A stretch of DNA of 64,000 bases from Paenibacillus lycopersici (GTDB lineage: Bacteria; Bacillota; Bacilli; Paenibacillales; Paenibacillaceae). A program made the position numbers and the translations under genes. Shown one piece after another: positions 8,331 through 16,681 of the stretch. Numbering within the stretch: position 1 is the first letter of the stretch; every line of letters starts with the position of its first letter. Where the stretch lies: contig NZ_CP048209.1 in assembly GCF_010119935.1 (NCBI RefSeq), forward strand, positions 389,001 to 453,000, read 5' to 3'. The notes beneath the pieces were generated by a model, which was not told the origin of the DNA, searched no databases, and saw only the letters and a list, made by a program, of their open reading frames with translations.

Positions 8331-8461
8331 GCTATGGCCTCCTTTTGGAACGGCTGTCGCGTTTTTACAATACGCGTCGTCCCATTCTCGTCTACACTTG
8401 ACACTATCGGCTCGCTTCAATCCGCACAATGCAATTCAATTGACGAATGGAGGCTGCAAGG

Positions 8462-8914
8462 ATGAACGATCTAAGCTATGACATTTATATCGGGGCCAAG
8501 CCCGAGGACGTATGGAACGCGCTCGTTACGCCGGAAGGCACGAGAGCGATTTTCTTCGGCAGCGTGCTGGAGTCCACGTTCGAAATCGGTTCGCCTTACG
8601 CCTACGTCGGACCGGGCAATGACGGCGAGCGGACCGTGCATGTCTACGGCGAGGTGCTGGAGTACGAGGCGAACAAGCGGATGAGCTATACGGAGCATCC
8701 GGGTCCCTCCTACCGCGACAACCACGCGGAACTGGAAACGCGCGTCACGCTGACGCTGGAAACCGTCGGCGCCGTTACGAAGCTGACGCTCGTCAACGAC
8801 CGCTGGACGGACGGCCATCCGTCCTACGAGAACACGAAGCAAAGCTGGCCGATGATTCTGAGCAATATCAAGACGTATGCCGAGACGGGGAAAACGCTCG
8901 ATTTCGGCTACTAG
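8462..8914 (+). CDS. SRPBCC / AHSA1 domain protein
   Basis: A 150-residue START-like (Bet v 1 fold) protein of the AHSA1 type. The N-terminal strand YDIYIGAKPEDVWNALVTPEG is the usual family opening, and TRVTLTLETVGAVTKLTLVNDRW matches the central strands. These domains bind hydrophobic ligands in a deep pocket; their roles vary and are rarely known. ATG at 8462 follows GGAGG with 8 nt spacing. Divergent from an AraC regulator, it ends in a strong hairpin. Confidence 0.88.
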   Translation: MNDLSYDIYIGAKPEDVWNALVTPEGTRAIFFGSVLESTFEIGSPYAYVGPGNDGERTVHVYGEVLEYEANKRMSYTEHPGPSYRDNHAELETRVTLTLETVGAVTKLTLVNDRWTDGHPSYENTKQSWPMILSNIKTYAETGKTLDFGY

Positions 8915-8927
8915 CGCCGCCGCTCAG

Positions 8928-8978
8928 AAACGAAGACGCGTCCTCTTCCTGCTTAAGGAAAGAGACGCGTCTTCGTTT
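8928..8978. terminator. Bidirectional terminator hairpin
   Basis: A 14-bp perfect stem AAACGAAGACGCGT / ACGCGTCTTCGTTT with a partly paired inner loop, between convergent genes. Short A and T runs flank both arms. Confidence 0.8.
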
Positions 8979-8986
8979 ACCCGTCT

Positions 8987-10465
8987 CTATGCGATATCGA
9001 ACACCAGATCGGGGGACACGCTCAGCTTGCCGCCCGCAACGGTTACCGGAGCGCTCCGGCGCAGTTGAAAGCGGCCATCGAAGAATTGCTCGTAGACCAG
9101 GTCGTACGTGCCGTCCGGAACATAGCAGGCGTACCTGCCGTCCTGCACCCACGCGCCGTATTCTTTGCCGGCCGCGGCATCGCGGAAATAGAGGTACCCG
9201 CCGCTTAGCTGCTCGCCTTCGCCGGTTGCCGCCGTCCCTTGGAGATTGATCGCCGGCTTGCTCCAGGCAAGCGCGCGGTCGGGAACGCCATTCGCGACGA
9301 TGAACGATTGCCGCACGTCGAAGTGCTCCCGGATACCGCCGTCGTAATAGTCCGACCATTCATAGCGGCCGTCCGGCAAGTAGAAGGCGAACGCCCCGCC
9401 GGGCGCGGGCTGCACGAAATTGCTGCCCGGCTCGCTGCTGTCGCTGTCGTCGAAGATTCCCATGCTGCCGTATCCGGACGGGGCCTCGTTCGACACTTGG
9501 CCGACGATATTGGGCGTATGCGCGGTGAGATCGAGCGGCCCGGCCGTACCGTCGCCTTCGATCTTGAACGGGTAATAAATGTCGAGAAGCTCCGATGAGC
9601 CGTCATCGATCGTTAAATAATTGAAAGTATAGCTGCCCGGTTCGTGGAAATCCAAATAGCCGATGCCGTTGCGGATCTTCACGTCCACCGCGCCGTGGGA
9701 CGTGTTGAACGTCGCGGTCGCTTTCCGGACCGGCATTCCGTCGGTCTTGTACAGCGTCACCTTGAATCCGGCTTGCGAAGGAGCGAGCGGATAGAATACC
9801 GTTTGACCCGCCGCGAGGGTGAAGGGGGCGGCGTCGGTCTTCAGCTTCTCCCCCGAGGCGAGGTCTTCGAAGCCGGCGAATGCATACGCGCCCGGAGCTG
9901 CCTTCACGCGGTAGAAGCCGTTATGGATCGGCGCGTCGATGACCGGAGCGCCGGCCGCCGAAGGCTGAAGATGCAGGATGCCGTTCCGAATGGGGCTGCC
10001 GTCGGCATCGCCGGCGAAGCCGTAGACGACGGCGTCTTCGCCCGGCGTATGCAGCACGACTGCGCGCGCCGCCGGCTGGTACTCCACGTCATAACCGAAC
10101 GCGCTGCCGAACATGCGGATCGGCAGGTAGGTGCTGCCGCCGATGATCATGGGCGAGGCCGTGGCGAGCATGCTTATGCCGTTGATCGTGAACGCGGGCG
10201 CGTTCGGCTGCATGGCGACCGTCGTTGTCCCGCGGGTTACCGTGATCGTGCTGCCGGCATAGCTAACCTGTGCGCCCATATACTCCATAGCGGCGCGAAC
10301 CGGAATGTACGCCGAATTATCGTTCAAGATCGGCTCGACGGCCAGCTTCGTCCCGTCGATGTACAGCGCCACGGGGGGCGCGGGCGCTGCTTCGCCGGCA
10401 GCGGCCGGCCAAGCAGCCGAGCAGCAGAGCAGAATGGCGATGATTGCGGATGGAATGAACCTCAT
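8987..10465 (-). CDS. Secreted protein with copper-amine-oxidase N-terminal domain
   Basis: A 492-residue exported protein. A signal peptide (MRFIPSAIIAILLCCSAAWP, cleavage near AAAGEA) leads to a copper amine oxidase N-terminal-like domain (about 40-150). This domain has the typical paired motifs AYIPVRAAMEYMGAQVSY and TYLPIRMFGSAFGYDVEY, which in Paenibacillus surface proteins act as cell-wall association modules. The remainder (about 160-490) looks like several carboxypeptidase-regulatory or Ig-like beta repeats (NGFYRVKAAPGAYAFAGF, GRYACYVPDGTYDLVYEQF). No catalytic site is visible. ATG at 10465 follows GGGAGG. Surface display or carbohydrate contact is plausible, not shown. Confidence 0.85.
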   Translation of the reverse strand: MRFIPSAIIAILLCCSAAWPAAAGEAAPAPPVALYIDGTKLAVEPILNDNSAYIPVRAAMEYMGAQVSYAGSTITVTRGTTTVAMQPNAPAFTINGISMLATASPMIIGGSTYLPIRMFGSAFGYDVEYQPAARAVVLHTPGEDAVVYGFAGDADGSPIRNGILHLQPSAAGAPVIDAPIHNGFYRVKAAPGAYAFAGFEDLASGEKLKTDAAPFTLAAGQTVFYPLAPSQAGFKVTLYKTDGMPVRKATATFNTSHGAVDVKIRNGIGYLDFHEPGSYTFNYLTIDDGSSELLDIYYPFKIEGDGTAGPLDLTAHTPNIVGQVSNEAPSGYGSMGIFDDSDSSEPGSNFVQPAPGGAFAFYLPDGRYEWSDYYDGGIREHFDVRQSFIVANGVPDRALAWSKPAINLQGTAATGEGEQLSGGYLYFRDAAAGKEYGAWVQDGRYACYVPDGTYDLVYEQFFDGRFQLRRSAPVTVAGGKLSVSPDLVFDIA

Positions 10466-10670
10466 AACGCGAATGCCTCCCTGGAATAATGGCTCTTTAT
10501 CGAATAATTGCCTAGAACTATTTTCCATTATGAGGCCAAGCCCGTGGAGCGGCAAGCGGTTTTCCGGCGCGAATCGAGACGACGCGCGAAGGGGGCGGTG
10601 AAGGGATGGCCGGTCTTCTTGGAGTCCGGAGGCCATGCGATCGGACGGAGAAATGGCCGCGCGGGGCGTG

Positions 10671-10699
10671 TTTAAAGTCGTTCCAAGGATGGGTAATAT
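10671..10699 (+). promoter_or_regulatory. Candidate promoter of the universal stress protein gene
   Basis: TTTAAA (10671-10676), 17-bp spacer, TAATAT (10694-10699), 35 bp upstream of the ATG. Both boxes match consensus at four of six positions. Confidence 0.45.
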
Positions 10700-10733
10700 A
10701 TATCGGATAGCATTGTTCGAAGGAGGGGTTACG

Positions 10734-11165
10734 ATGGGTTTTACGAATATTCTGGTTGCATACGACGGCGGGCAGCCGTCCGAACGGGCGCTGGACCACG
10801 CGATGGAGATGGTGCGGCATTATCCGGAAGCGAAACTGACGGTTCTCTACGTGTATACCGTAACGCCGATCGCGGTTGCCGATTCCGTCATGGCACTGCC
10901 GGCCGCGGTTCAAGATGAGCTGCTGGGCGAGGCCCAGGAACGGCTTAAAGCGGTGAACGAGCGGATCGCGTCGCTGCCGTCCGCGAAGTCGGAGCTGCTT
11001 GAAGGCAGCCCGGGCGAGACGATCGTGGGCTATGCGGAGCGCAATCAATGCGACCTTATTATAGCGGGCAGCCGGGGGCTCGGCGCGTTCCGCGAAATGG
11101 TGCTCGGCAGCGTGAGCCATTACGTGCTGCAGCATACGAAGCTGCCGCTGCTCATCGTGAAGTAA
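10734..11165 (+). CDS. Universal stress protein (UspA family)
   Basis: A 143-residue single Usp domain. It opens with NILVAYDGGQPSERALDHAM and ends with the ATP-binding signature GSRGLGAFREMVLGSVSHYV followed by a conserved hydrophobic strand (LPLLIVK). The G-x2-G-x9-G-S spacing places it in the ATP-binding subgroup. ATG at 10734 follows AGGAGGGG. It stands alone and ends in an intrinsic terminator. Expression under stress or stationary phase is expected from the family only. Confidence 0.93.
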   Translation: MGFTNILVAYDGGQPSERALDHAMEMVRHYPEAKLTVLYVYTVTPIAVADSVMALPAAVQDELLGEAQERLKAVNERIASLPSAKSELLEGSPGETIVGYAERNQCDLIIAGSRGLGAFREMVLGSVSHYVLQHTKLPLLIVK

Positions 11166-11214
11166 TTCATTCGTAGTCTATAGGATCTGCCTGTCTCGGC
11201 AGGCGGAGTCAATG

Positions 11215-11260
11215 GCCCGCAACGGACATGCCTCGCCGGCATCGCGTTCGCGGGCTTTTT
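11215..11260 (+). terminator. Intrinsic terminator after usp
   Basis: Stem GCCCGC-A-ACG / CG-TTC-GCGGGC with inner ATGCC/GGCAT pairing, followed by TTTTT. Confidence 0.8.
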
Positions 11261-11366
11261 GGCGTGCTTATGCCAGTCGGCGCGTTGCTTGCGGAGCTGA
11301 TCGATGCGATGAACGCGCAAGGAGAGCAACAAACTTGCGTATGGAAAAACGAGGGAATCTATGTTA

Positions 11367-11392
11367 TTGTAATTTTGTAATAAAAATTACAA
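11367..11392. promoter_or_regulatory. AT-rich inverted repeat, candidate autoregulatory operator
   Basis: TTGTAATTTT (11367-11376) is mirrored by AAAATTACAA (11383-11392); a second TTGTAAT (11374-11380) overlaps the centre. The dyad lies 23 bp before the ATG of a gene whose product has an N-terminal ribbon-helix-helix. Such proteins usually bind short direct or inverted repeats at their own promoters. Confidence 0.6.
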
Positions 11393-11414
11393 ACAATATA
11401 GGCAGGAGAAACCA

Positions 11415-12275
11415 ATGTCACCGAAGAGCAAGAAAAGCATGGTGTTGTCCATCCGGCTGGACGCGGCCGCGCTGGAGGCGGTCGATCTGCTCGTCGAATC
11501 CGGGCTGGAGTCCAACCGGTCGCGCGCGGTGTCGCATCTGCTGAACGTCGGGCTCGGCGCGTCGGAGGAGCTGCTGGTCAAGGCGCGGTCGCTGGCCGAC
11601 CAGGTGAAGCGGCTGCGCGGCGAGATGGTCGATGCGGTCAAGGGCGGCCAGCTGGAGAAGGTTACCGCGCTGCTCGGCCAAGACGCATCGCTTGCGAATG
11701 CGCGCAACGACGACGGCGAGACCGCGGTGCTGATGGCCGCTTACTACCGGGCGCCAGCGATCAAACAGCTGTTGCTCGATCACGGCGCGGAGCTCTCCGT
11801 TCACGAGGCCGCGGCCGTAGGCAGCCTGCAGCGGGTCGCGGAATGGCTCGCGCAATCGCCCGAGCTGCTCGGCAGCTACAGCGGCGACGGCTATACGCTG
11901 CTCGGACTCGCGGCGCATTTCGGCAGCGAGGAGACGGTGCAGTATTTGCTGGCGCAGGGGGCGGACGTCAACGCAAGAAGCCGCGACGGCAATTTGAACA
12001 ACATGGCGATTCATGCGGCGATCGCAGGGAACTACGAGTCCGTGGTCAAGCTGCTGCTCGCCCATGGCGCTGACGTGAACGCCGTATGCCGAGGCAAGTG
12101 GCGGCAAGGCTATACGGCGCTGCATGTCGCGGCGTATTTCGGACGCAACGCCATGATTCCGCTGCTGCTGGCGGCGGGGGCGGACCGTGCCGCGCTGACG
12201 GACGAGGGCCGCACGGCCGCCGAGCTGGCCGTGATGCGGGAGCATCCCGATACGGCCGCATTATTGCAAGCTTAA
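11415..12275 (+). CDS. Ribbon-helix-helix DNA-binding domain fused to ankyrin repeats
   Basis: A 286-residue two-part protein. Residues 7-50 form a ribbon-helix-helix: a beta strand KSMVLSIRLD, then helices ALEAVDLLVESGLESNRSRAVSHLLNVGLG (split by the usual turn). From about residue 75 to the end come five or six ankyrin repeats, for example DGYTLLGLAAHFGSEETVQYLLAQGADVNAR and GYTALHVAAYFGRNAMIPLLLAAGAD (both written across a repeat boundary). ATG at 11415 follows GCAGGAG. A small ankyrin gene follows after 25 nt. Ankyrin stacks bind protein partners, so this looks like a DNA-binding regulator with a large protein-sensing domain. The fusion is uncommon. Confidence 0.85.
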   Translation: MSPKSKKSMVLSIRLDAAALEAVDLLVESGLESNRSRAVSHLLNVGLGASEELLVKARSLADQVKRLRGEMVDAVKGGQLEKVTALLGQDASLANARNDDGETAVLMAAYYRAPAIKQLLLDHGAELSVHEAAAVGSLQRVAEWLAQSPELLGSYSGDGYTLLGLAAHFGSEETVQYLLAQGADVNARSRDGNLNNMAIHAAIAGNYESVVKLLLAHGADVNAVCRGKWRQGYTALHVAAYFGRNAMIPLLLAAGADRAALTDEGRTAAELAVMREHPDTAALLQA

Positions 12276-12300
12276 TCCAACGTTAAAGGAGAAGACGCAC

Positions 12301-12687
12301 ATGGAACCAAACCAAGGAATCGCGCCTGAATGGGTCAAGGAGTTCGTCGGCAGCGCGCATGGGGATTTGAACCGCGTCCAGCAGCTGCTGGAGCAGGAGC
12401 CGGGATTGCTTAACGCGGCCTGGGACTGGGGCGGCGGCGATTGGGAAACCGCGCTCGGCGCCGCGGCCCATATGGGCCGGCGGGATATCGCGCTGTACTT
12501 GCTGGAACGCGGCGCGCGGCTCGATCTGTTCGCGGCCGCGATGCTGGGCAAGCTGGCGATCGTCGAAGCGATGATCGCCGATCGGCCGGAGCTGAAGCAA
12601 GCGCTCGGACCGCACGGCATTCCGCTTCTTGCGCATGCCGTCGCCGGGGGCGAGGAAGCGTCCGCCGTGGCTGCATTGCTGCAGTAG
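12301..12687 (+). CDS. Small ankyrin-repeat protein
   Basis: A 128-residue protein built of about three ankyrin-type helical pairs: AAAHMGRRDIALYLLERGAR, LFAAAMLGKLAIVEAMIADRP and LLAHAVAGGEEASAVAALLQ. It ends abruptly at the last helix. It lies 25 nt downstream of the RHH-ankyrin fusion and has a strong AAAGGAGA ribosome site, so the two form an operon. The shared ankyrin architecture suggests that they interact or arose by partial duplication. Function unknown. Confidence 0.8.
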   Translation: MEPNQGIAPEWVKEFVGSAHGDLNRVQQLLEQEPGLLNAAWDWGGGDWETALGAAAHMGRRDIALYLLERGARLDLFAAAMLGKLAIVEAMIADRPELKQALGPHGIPLLAHAVAGGEEASAVAALLQ

Positions 12688-12734
12688 GACGAAGGGCCGC
12701 GCGGGCGGCTTCCTTCGCTCGCGTACGTCCGGCA

Positions 12735-12782
12735 CCTCGCGCGGCTCCCCGCGCGAGGCGTGACGGCGCATGGCGGCCGTCA
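12735..12782. terminator. GC-rich hairpins after the ankyrin operon
   Basis: CCTCGCGCGG / CCGCGCGAGG (12735-12758, four-base loop) is followed by a second dyad TGACGG / CCGTCA (12761-12782). No T run follows, so termination is possible but unproven. Confidence 0.5.
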
Positions 12783-12916
12783 GCCTCGCATGGATGCGGA
12801 TTCCATGGATTTCAATTCCTTTTCCATTTCTTAATAAGAACTACATCAAACCTTTACGCTCGGCGAACAGTCGGTTCGTATACTTTGGACAAGTAATTTA
12901 CGAGGGGGAATTATTC

Positions 12917-14035
12917 GTGTCCAAAGTCAAAAAAGTTTCCGCAGCCGTATTGGGTGCATCCATCCTGCTTTCCGCAGCCTTGCCTTTGTCCGCATCCGCC
13001 GCAGCCGCAGCGCCGGTTCAAGCAGGCCAGTTCCAAAGCGCGACGGTGGATCGCAACGCGAAAGGCCAGCTCGTTCTTCACTGGAAGACCGACGCCGATC
13101 TCGGCGCGGCCAAAGTCTACTGGAGCACTTCACCGGACAATATCGAGAAGAACGGCAAGCTGCTTGCCCGCACCTATACGAAATTCGGCGGATACGTCGC
13201 GGCCGACCCTAAGCCGGGCTATCGCGTGTACTTCTTGGTCAAAGGCGGCAACGGCGACACGATTACGACCGCCGAGCGCAAAGTCAACCTGCAGGGCGCG
13301 TTCAACTTCCGCGATCTTGGCGGCTACAAGACGACCGACGGCCATACCGTCAAATGGGGCAAGCTGTTCCGCGGCGAAGAGCTTGGCCACCTGACGACGG
13401 CCGACTTGGCCTACATCCAGCGCATGGGCATCAAGACGGACGTCGACTACCGTACCGACGCCGAAGTGAACGCGCTGGCCGATCCGAAGATCGCCGGCAT
13501 GAGCTACGTGCGCACCGACGAAGGCAACCCGGGCGCAGGCTACAACCTGAACGACATGATCGCGTCAGGCATGCTCAAGGACAAGGCGTCCGCCGTGGCC
13601 ATGATGGTAGCCGGCGAGAAGCAGATGGTCGACAATCCGAAGTTCTACAAGCAGCTGATGGAGCTGCTGAACGATCCGAAGAACATCGGGCTTGTCCAGC
13701 ACTGCACGGCCGGCAAGGACCGCACCGGATTCGGCACGGCCGTGATCCTGCTTACGCTCGGCGTGGACGAGCAGACGGTCATGAACGACTACCTGCTCAG
13801 CAACGTATACCGCGCCGACGCCAACAAGGCGGCAATCGACGCCATGAAGAAGCAAATCCAGGATCCTGACGTGATCGAGGCGCTCACGGCGCTGATGGGC
13901 GTGCAGAAGGAATTCCTGCAAGCCGGCCTGGACGAAATGAAAACGAAGTACGGCTCCATCGACGCGTTCATCGAGAAGGGGCTCGGCGTAACGAAGGAAG
14001 AGCGCGCGAACCTGAAGAACATGTACCTGGAATAG
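12917..14035 (+). CDS. Secreted tyrosine/lipid phosphatase (Tyr_phosphatase3 type)
   Basis: A 372-residue exported phosphatase. The signal peptide ends at the Ala-rich ASAAAAAP stretch near residue 30. A fibronectin-like strand region follows, then the family marker FNFRDLGGYKTTDGHTVKWG and the P-loop HCTAGKDRTG, with Cys263 as nucleophile and Arg269. This subgroup includes enzymes acting on phosphotyrosine and phosphoinositides. Start is GTG at 12917 with GAGGGGG 8 nt upstream; no better ATG gives a signal peptide. It is monocistronic, between hairpins. Being secreted by a Gram-positive, it probably acts on external phosphate esters or host-type substrates; that is inference. Confidence 0.9.
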   Translation: MSKVKKVSAAVLGASILLSAALPLSASAAAAAPVQAGQFQSATVDRNAKGQLVLHWKTDADLGAAKVYWSTSPDNIEKNGKLLARTYTKFGGYVAADPKPGYRVYFLVKGGNGDTITTAERKVNLQGAFNFRDLGGYKTTDGHTVKWGKLFRGEELGHLTTADLAYIQRMGIKTDVDYRTDAEVNALADPKIAGMSYVRTDEGNPGAGYNLNDMIASGMLKDKASAVAMMVAGEKQMVDNPKFYKQLMELLNDPKNIGLVQHCTAGKDRTGFGTAVILLTLGVDEQTVMNDYLLSNVYRADANKAAIDAMKKQIQDPDVIEALTALMGVQKEFLQAGLDEMKTKYGSIDAFIEKGLGVTKEERANLKNMYLE

Positions 14036-14105
14036 TCGGAGCAGCGTAAGGCAGGGCGCGGCGGACAAGATCCCCCGCGCCTTTGCGCGTCCGCTGCATG
14101 AACGA

Positions 14106-14151
14106 CGAAGAACCTTCAGCCCCGTGACAGCGCAGGGTTGAAGGTTCTTCG
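14106..14151. terminator. Bidirectional terminator hairpin
   Basis: A 13-bp perfect stem CGAAGAACCTTCA / TGAAGGTTCTTCG between convergent genes. A closely related GAAGAACCTC hairpin recurs at 21606-21653. Confidence 0.7.
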
Positions 14152-14277
14152 CGTTGGACGACGGCCGGGAGCCGGCCGGGGGCCAGGGAGTCCATTCAGG
14201 CCGCATGTAAGGCGCATGCAAGCGCCGCTGCCAGTCGAAGACGAGCGGCCGGCAGTCCTTGCGCGCCAAGCGGGCGC

Positions 14278-15003
14278 TCAATCGCCTTCCGGAGCGAAGG
14301 CCGCAGCAGGTTCGGGAGCGGGCGCGGGATCGGAATCGGCGCCGGAACCGCCGGCTCTCTGCAGCGCATCGTCGAGAACGCTGCGGTACAGGGGCACGTT
14401 CGGCTGCTGATGGGCGAGCTGCTCGTAGTAATACGCCACTTTGCTGAAATAGTACGGGTGGACGTCGGCGGCAGGCACCAGACCGCCGCTCTCTTCGCAG
14501 CGGTACGTCTCGATCCGGTACGACTGCTCCGAGTCCTGCAGCCAGAGCGCCAGCTCGCATTTGCCGTCGGGCCCGTTCGCGGCCGGCATATCCTCGATCT
14601 CGAGCCAGTCGTACGCGATCCCGTCCGGCACGATGCGCTTCAGGCCCGCCCCCGTCCAGTGCAGAATATCGAGCTCGACCTCGCCGTCTTCATGCTGCCA
14701 GCCGATCAGAATGCTGTTCTGCCCGGCCCGGGCGACGGGAGCCGCCGACACATCCGCGACGTAGACGCCTTTGCCGTCGGCATGCGCGAACATCCGCCAA
14801 TGGCCGCCGTTGTTCTTGAGCACGATCAGGCTTTGCTCGCCCTGATAACGGTAAAGCGCGAGTAGCTCCACGTTGAAGTCGTAATCGATGTCGGCGAACA
14901 AGACCGCCGGCATGCCGCCATGCCGCGACAGCGCCGCCAGCTCTGCGCCGTACGGTATAAACTGCTGAACGACCGAGACCGCATATTGCACATTGCTGTT
15001 CAT
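14278..15003 (-). CDS. Uncharacterised protein with FG-GAP-like beta pattern
   Basis: A 241-residue protein I do not recognise with certainty. The first ~150 residues alternate beta strands and turns (MPAVLFADIDYDFNVELLAL, SLIVLKNNGGHWRMF) in a way that recalls VCBS/FG-GAP-like propeller repeats. The middle has aromatic stretches (VHPYYFSKVAYYYEQLAHQQ). The tail is a low-complexity Ala/Pro/Glu segment. No signal peptide or membrane segment is seen. Ribosome site GGGGGGAAACGAGG precedes ATG at 15003. It shares no operon with its neighbours. Confidence 0.7.
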   Translation of the reverse strand: MNSNVQYAVSVVQQFIPYGAELAALSRHGGMPAVLFADIDYDFNVELLALYRYQGEQSLIVLKNNGGHWRMFAHADGKGVYVADVSAAPVARAGQNSILIGWQHEDGEVELDILHWTGAGLKRIVPDGIAYDWLEIEDMPAANGPDGKCELALWLQDSEQSYRIETYRCEESGGLVPAADVHPYYFSKVAYYYEQLAHQQPNVPLYRSVLDDALQRAGGSGADSDPAPAPEPAAAFAPEGD

Positions 15004-15108
15004 CCTCGTTTCCCCCCCGTTTCAGTGGCATTCAAGAAAGCATATGCCGGGCGGGAGGGGTACATGTCACGGGAAGCGGGAAACGCGTCGGCGCCGGCAT
15101 CCGGGTAA

Positions 15109-15921
15109 TTATATTTTCAAGTATTGGAAGGCCGGCTTATCCTTGGTCACGGCGTCCCAGTCCCAGAGGTGAATGAGTTGCTCCAGATGCTTCATCCGCT
15201 CCGGTCCGGCCGTTTCGAGCATCGCGTCGCCGTAGTAGCGGCTGACGTTGGCGCCGACATGCGGAAGAATCATTTTGCGCAGGAAGCCGAGATCCTCCTC
15301 CTTATAGCGCTCGCACATATTCATCGTGAACATGCGCCGCTTGGTTCCGCCTCCCCACGCCGAATGCAGGGTGCGATGATTGAAGATCAGCAGATCGCCG
15401 GGCACGACATCGAGCACCTGCGCCGGAATTTCGGATCCGTGCAGACCGAAGTGCTCCTCGGGGCTGCGCAGCGTCCGCATCAGATCGAACGCGTAACGGT
15501 CGGTCTCGCGGTGGCTGCCGGGAATGACGCGAAGCGCGCCGTTCTCGCCGTTCAATTCGTCGAGGTAGAAGGCCAGCTTGATATGCAGGTACTTGGGCTC
15601 GTTCCCGTCCGGATGCCAGCCGGTGTCGCCCGTATAGTAGTTGCCGTCGCTTCCCCAGTAATTGAAGTCGTCCCCGAGCAGCGAAGAGGCGGCGCCGACG
15701 ATGCGCGGATCGTCCAGCAGGCCGGACAGGTAATAGCTCGAATCGACGCAAGGCACCATCAATCGCTTCGTCCCGTCGTGGGCCCCCATCACTTTCTCAT
15801 AGGCTTGCAGCACCTGTTCGAACTGTTCCGTGACCGCTTGAATATCCTCCCGGAACAGACCGGGCAATTTCAGAAAACCGAATACATTGAAAAAATCGAC
15901 TTGCTGCCGCGAAAGCTTCAT
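15109..15921 (-). CDS. PhyH (phytanoyl-CoA dioxygenase) family Fe(II)/2-oxoglutarate oxygenase
   Basis: A 270-residue member of the PhyH fold. The metal triad is visible: HPDG (in TGWHPDGNEPKYLHIKLAFY, split here) gives His and Asp, and the distal His lies in FNHRTLHSAWGGG. The conserved GALRVIPGSH block precedes it. Such enzymes hydroxylate small molecules or fatty acyl groups; the substrate is not predictable. In-frame ATG at 15921 follows AAAGGGGA; a longer frame upstream has no ribosome site. It is monocistronic, with its own good promoter. Confidence 0.88.
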   Translation of the reverse strand: MKLSRQQVDFFNVFGFLKLPGLFREDIQAVTEQFEQVLQAYEKVMGAHDGTKRLMVPCVDSSYYLSGLLDDPRIVGAASSLLGDDFNYWGSDGNYYTGDTGWHPDGNEPKYLHIKLAFYLDELNGENGALRVIPGSHRETDRYAFDLMRTLRSPEEHFGLHGSEIPAQVLDVVPGDLLIFNHRTLHSAWGGGTKRRMFTMNMCERYKEEDLGFLRKMILPHVGANVSRYYGDAMLETAGPERMKHLEQLIHLWDWDAVTKDKPAFQYLKI

Positions 15922-15981
15922 CGCTTCATGAGTCCCCTTTCTTCCAGCGCTTGGTTTCGGTATGAATGCGTTTGCAATACT

Positions 15982-16009
15982 AGTATATACCGCGCGCCGC
16001 AATTGTAAA
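15982..16009 (-). promoter_or_regulatory. Promoter of the PhyH gene
   Basis: On the minus strand TTTACA (16004-16009), 16-bp spacer, TATACT (15982-15987). Both boxes are close to SigA consensus. Confidence 0.7.
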
Positions 16010-16118
16010 TGATAGGAATCGCCGATTGTCGGACGGCCGATATCGGGAGCTTTGACGGCATCCGGTTTCACAGTTCAATCCGTTATCCGCGCTCCGTGTG
16101 CGCTCTCTGCCCGAATGG

Positions 16119-16124
16119 TATAAT
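16119..16124 (+). promoter_or_regulatory. -10 element upstream of the CYTH gene
   Basis: A perfect TATAAT 36 bp before the CYTH start. No matching -35 at 16-18 bp spacing, so the promoter is incomplete or activator-dependent. Confidence 0.4.
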
Positions 16125-16159
16125 AAGCTCATTCTATGGTTGGCAAGGAGTTGTAGGGT

Positions 16160-16666
16160 ATGGGTTTGGAAATCGAACGGAAGTTTCTGCTGCCGGATGT
16201 CCCGGACGGCCTGATCCGGGAAGGCGTGCTGACGGTGCTGTCCAAACAGCGGATCGATCAGACGTATCTGGCGATCGACGAGCAGCAGGAGGTGCGCGTG
16301 CGGCGGCTCGTGGACGCGGCGACGGGCGGCGTTGAATACACGCATACGTTCAAGGCGGGGAACGGGCTGTCCCGGGAGGAGATCGAGTACGGGATTACGC
16401 CGGGAATCTATGAGCAGCTCACGAGCGGCCGGGAGCTCGTCCCCTTGACGAAGGATCGCATTACGGCGCGATGGGGCGACCGCGTCGTGGAAATCGACTG
16501 CTACGACCAGATCCGATTGACCGTGCTGGAAGTGGAATTCGATTCCATCGAGGAGGCGCATGCATTCGCTCCGCCGGCATGGTTCGGCAGAGACATCAGC
16601 TCCGAGCGGCAGTACAGCAACAAGACGGTATGGCGCGAGCTTCAGAACCGCGGCCTAGCGGAATAA
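16160..16666 (+). CDS. CYTH domain triphosphatase
   Basis: A 168-residue CYTH (triphosphate tunnel metalloenzyme) protein. The diagnostic EXEXK motif is at residues 4-8 (EIERK). Further charged strands follow, EVRVRRLVD, THTFKAGNGLSREEIEYGI and VVEIDCYDQ, which line the tunnel in this family. Expected reaction: hydrolysis of inorganic triphosphate or nucleoside triphosphates with divalent metal. ATG at 16160 follows AAGGAGT. It is co-transcribed with an HD hydrolase (15-nt gap). Confidence 0.92.
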   Translation: MGLEIERKFLLPDVPDGLIREGVLTVLSKQRIDQTYLAIDEQQEVRVRRLVDAATGGVEYTHTFKAGNGLSREEIEYGITPGIYEQLTSGRELVPLTKDRITARWGDRVVEIDCYDQIRLTVLEVEFDSIEEAHAFAPPAWFGRDISSERQYSNKTVWRELQNRGLAE

Positions 16667-16681
16667 AGGAGGCATGCCGGA

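Noticed and set aside
8398..8403. TTGACA upstream of the SRPBCC gene
   Set aside because: No acceptable -10 at 16-18 bp; CACAAT is 21 bp away, so I did not call a promoter.
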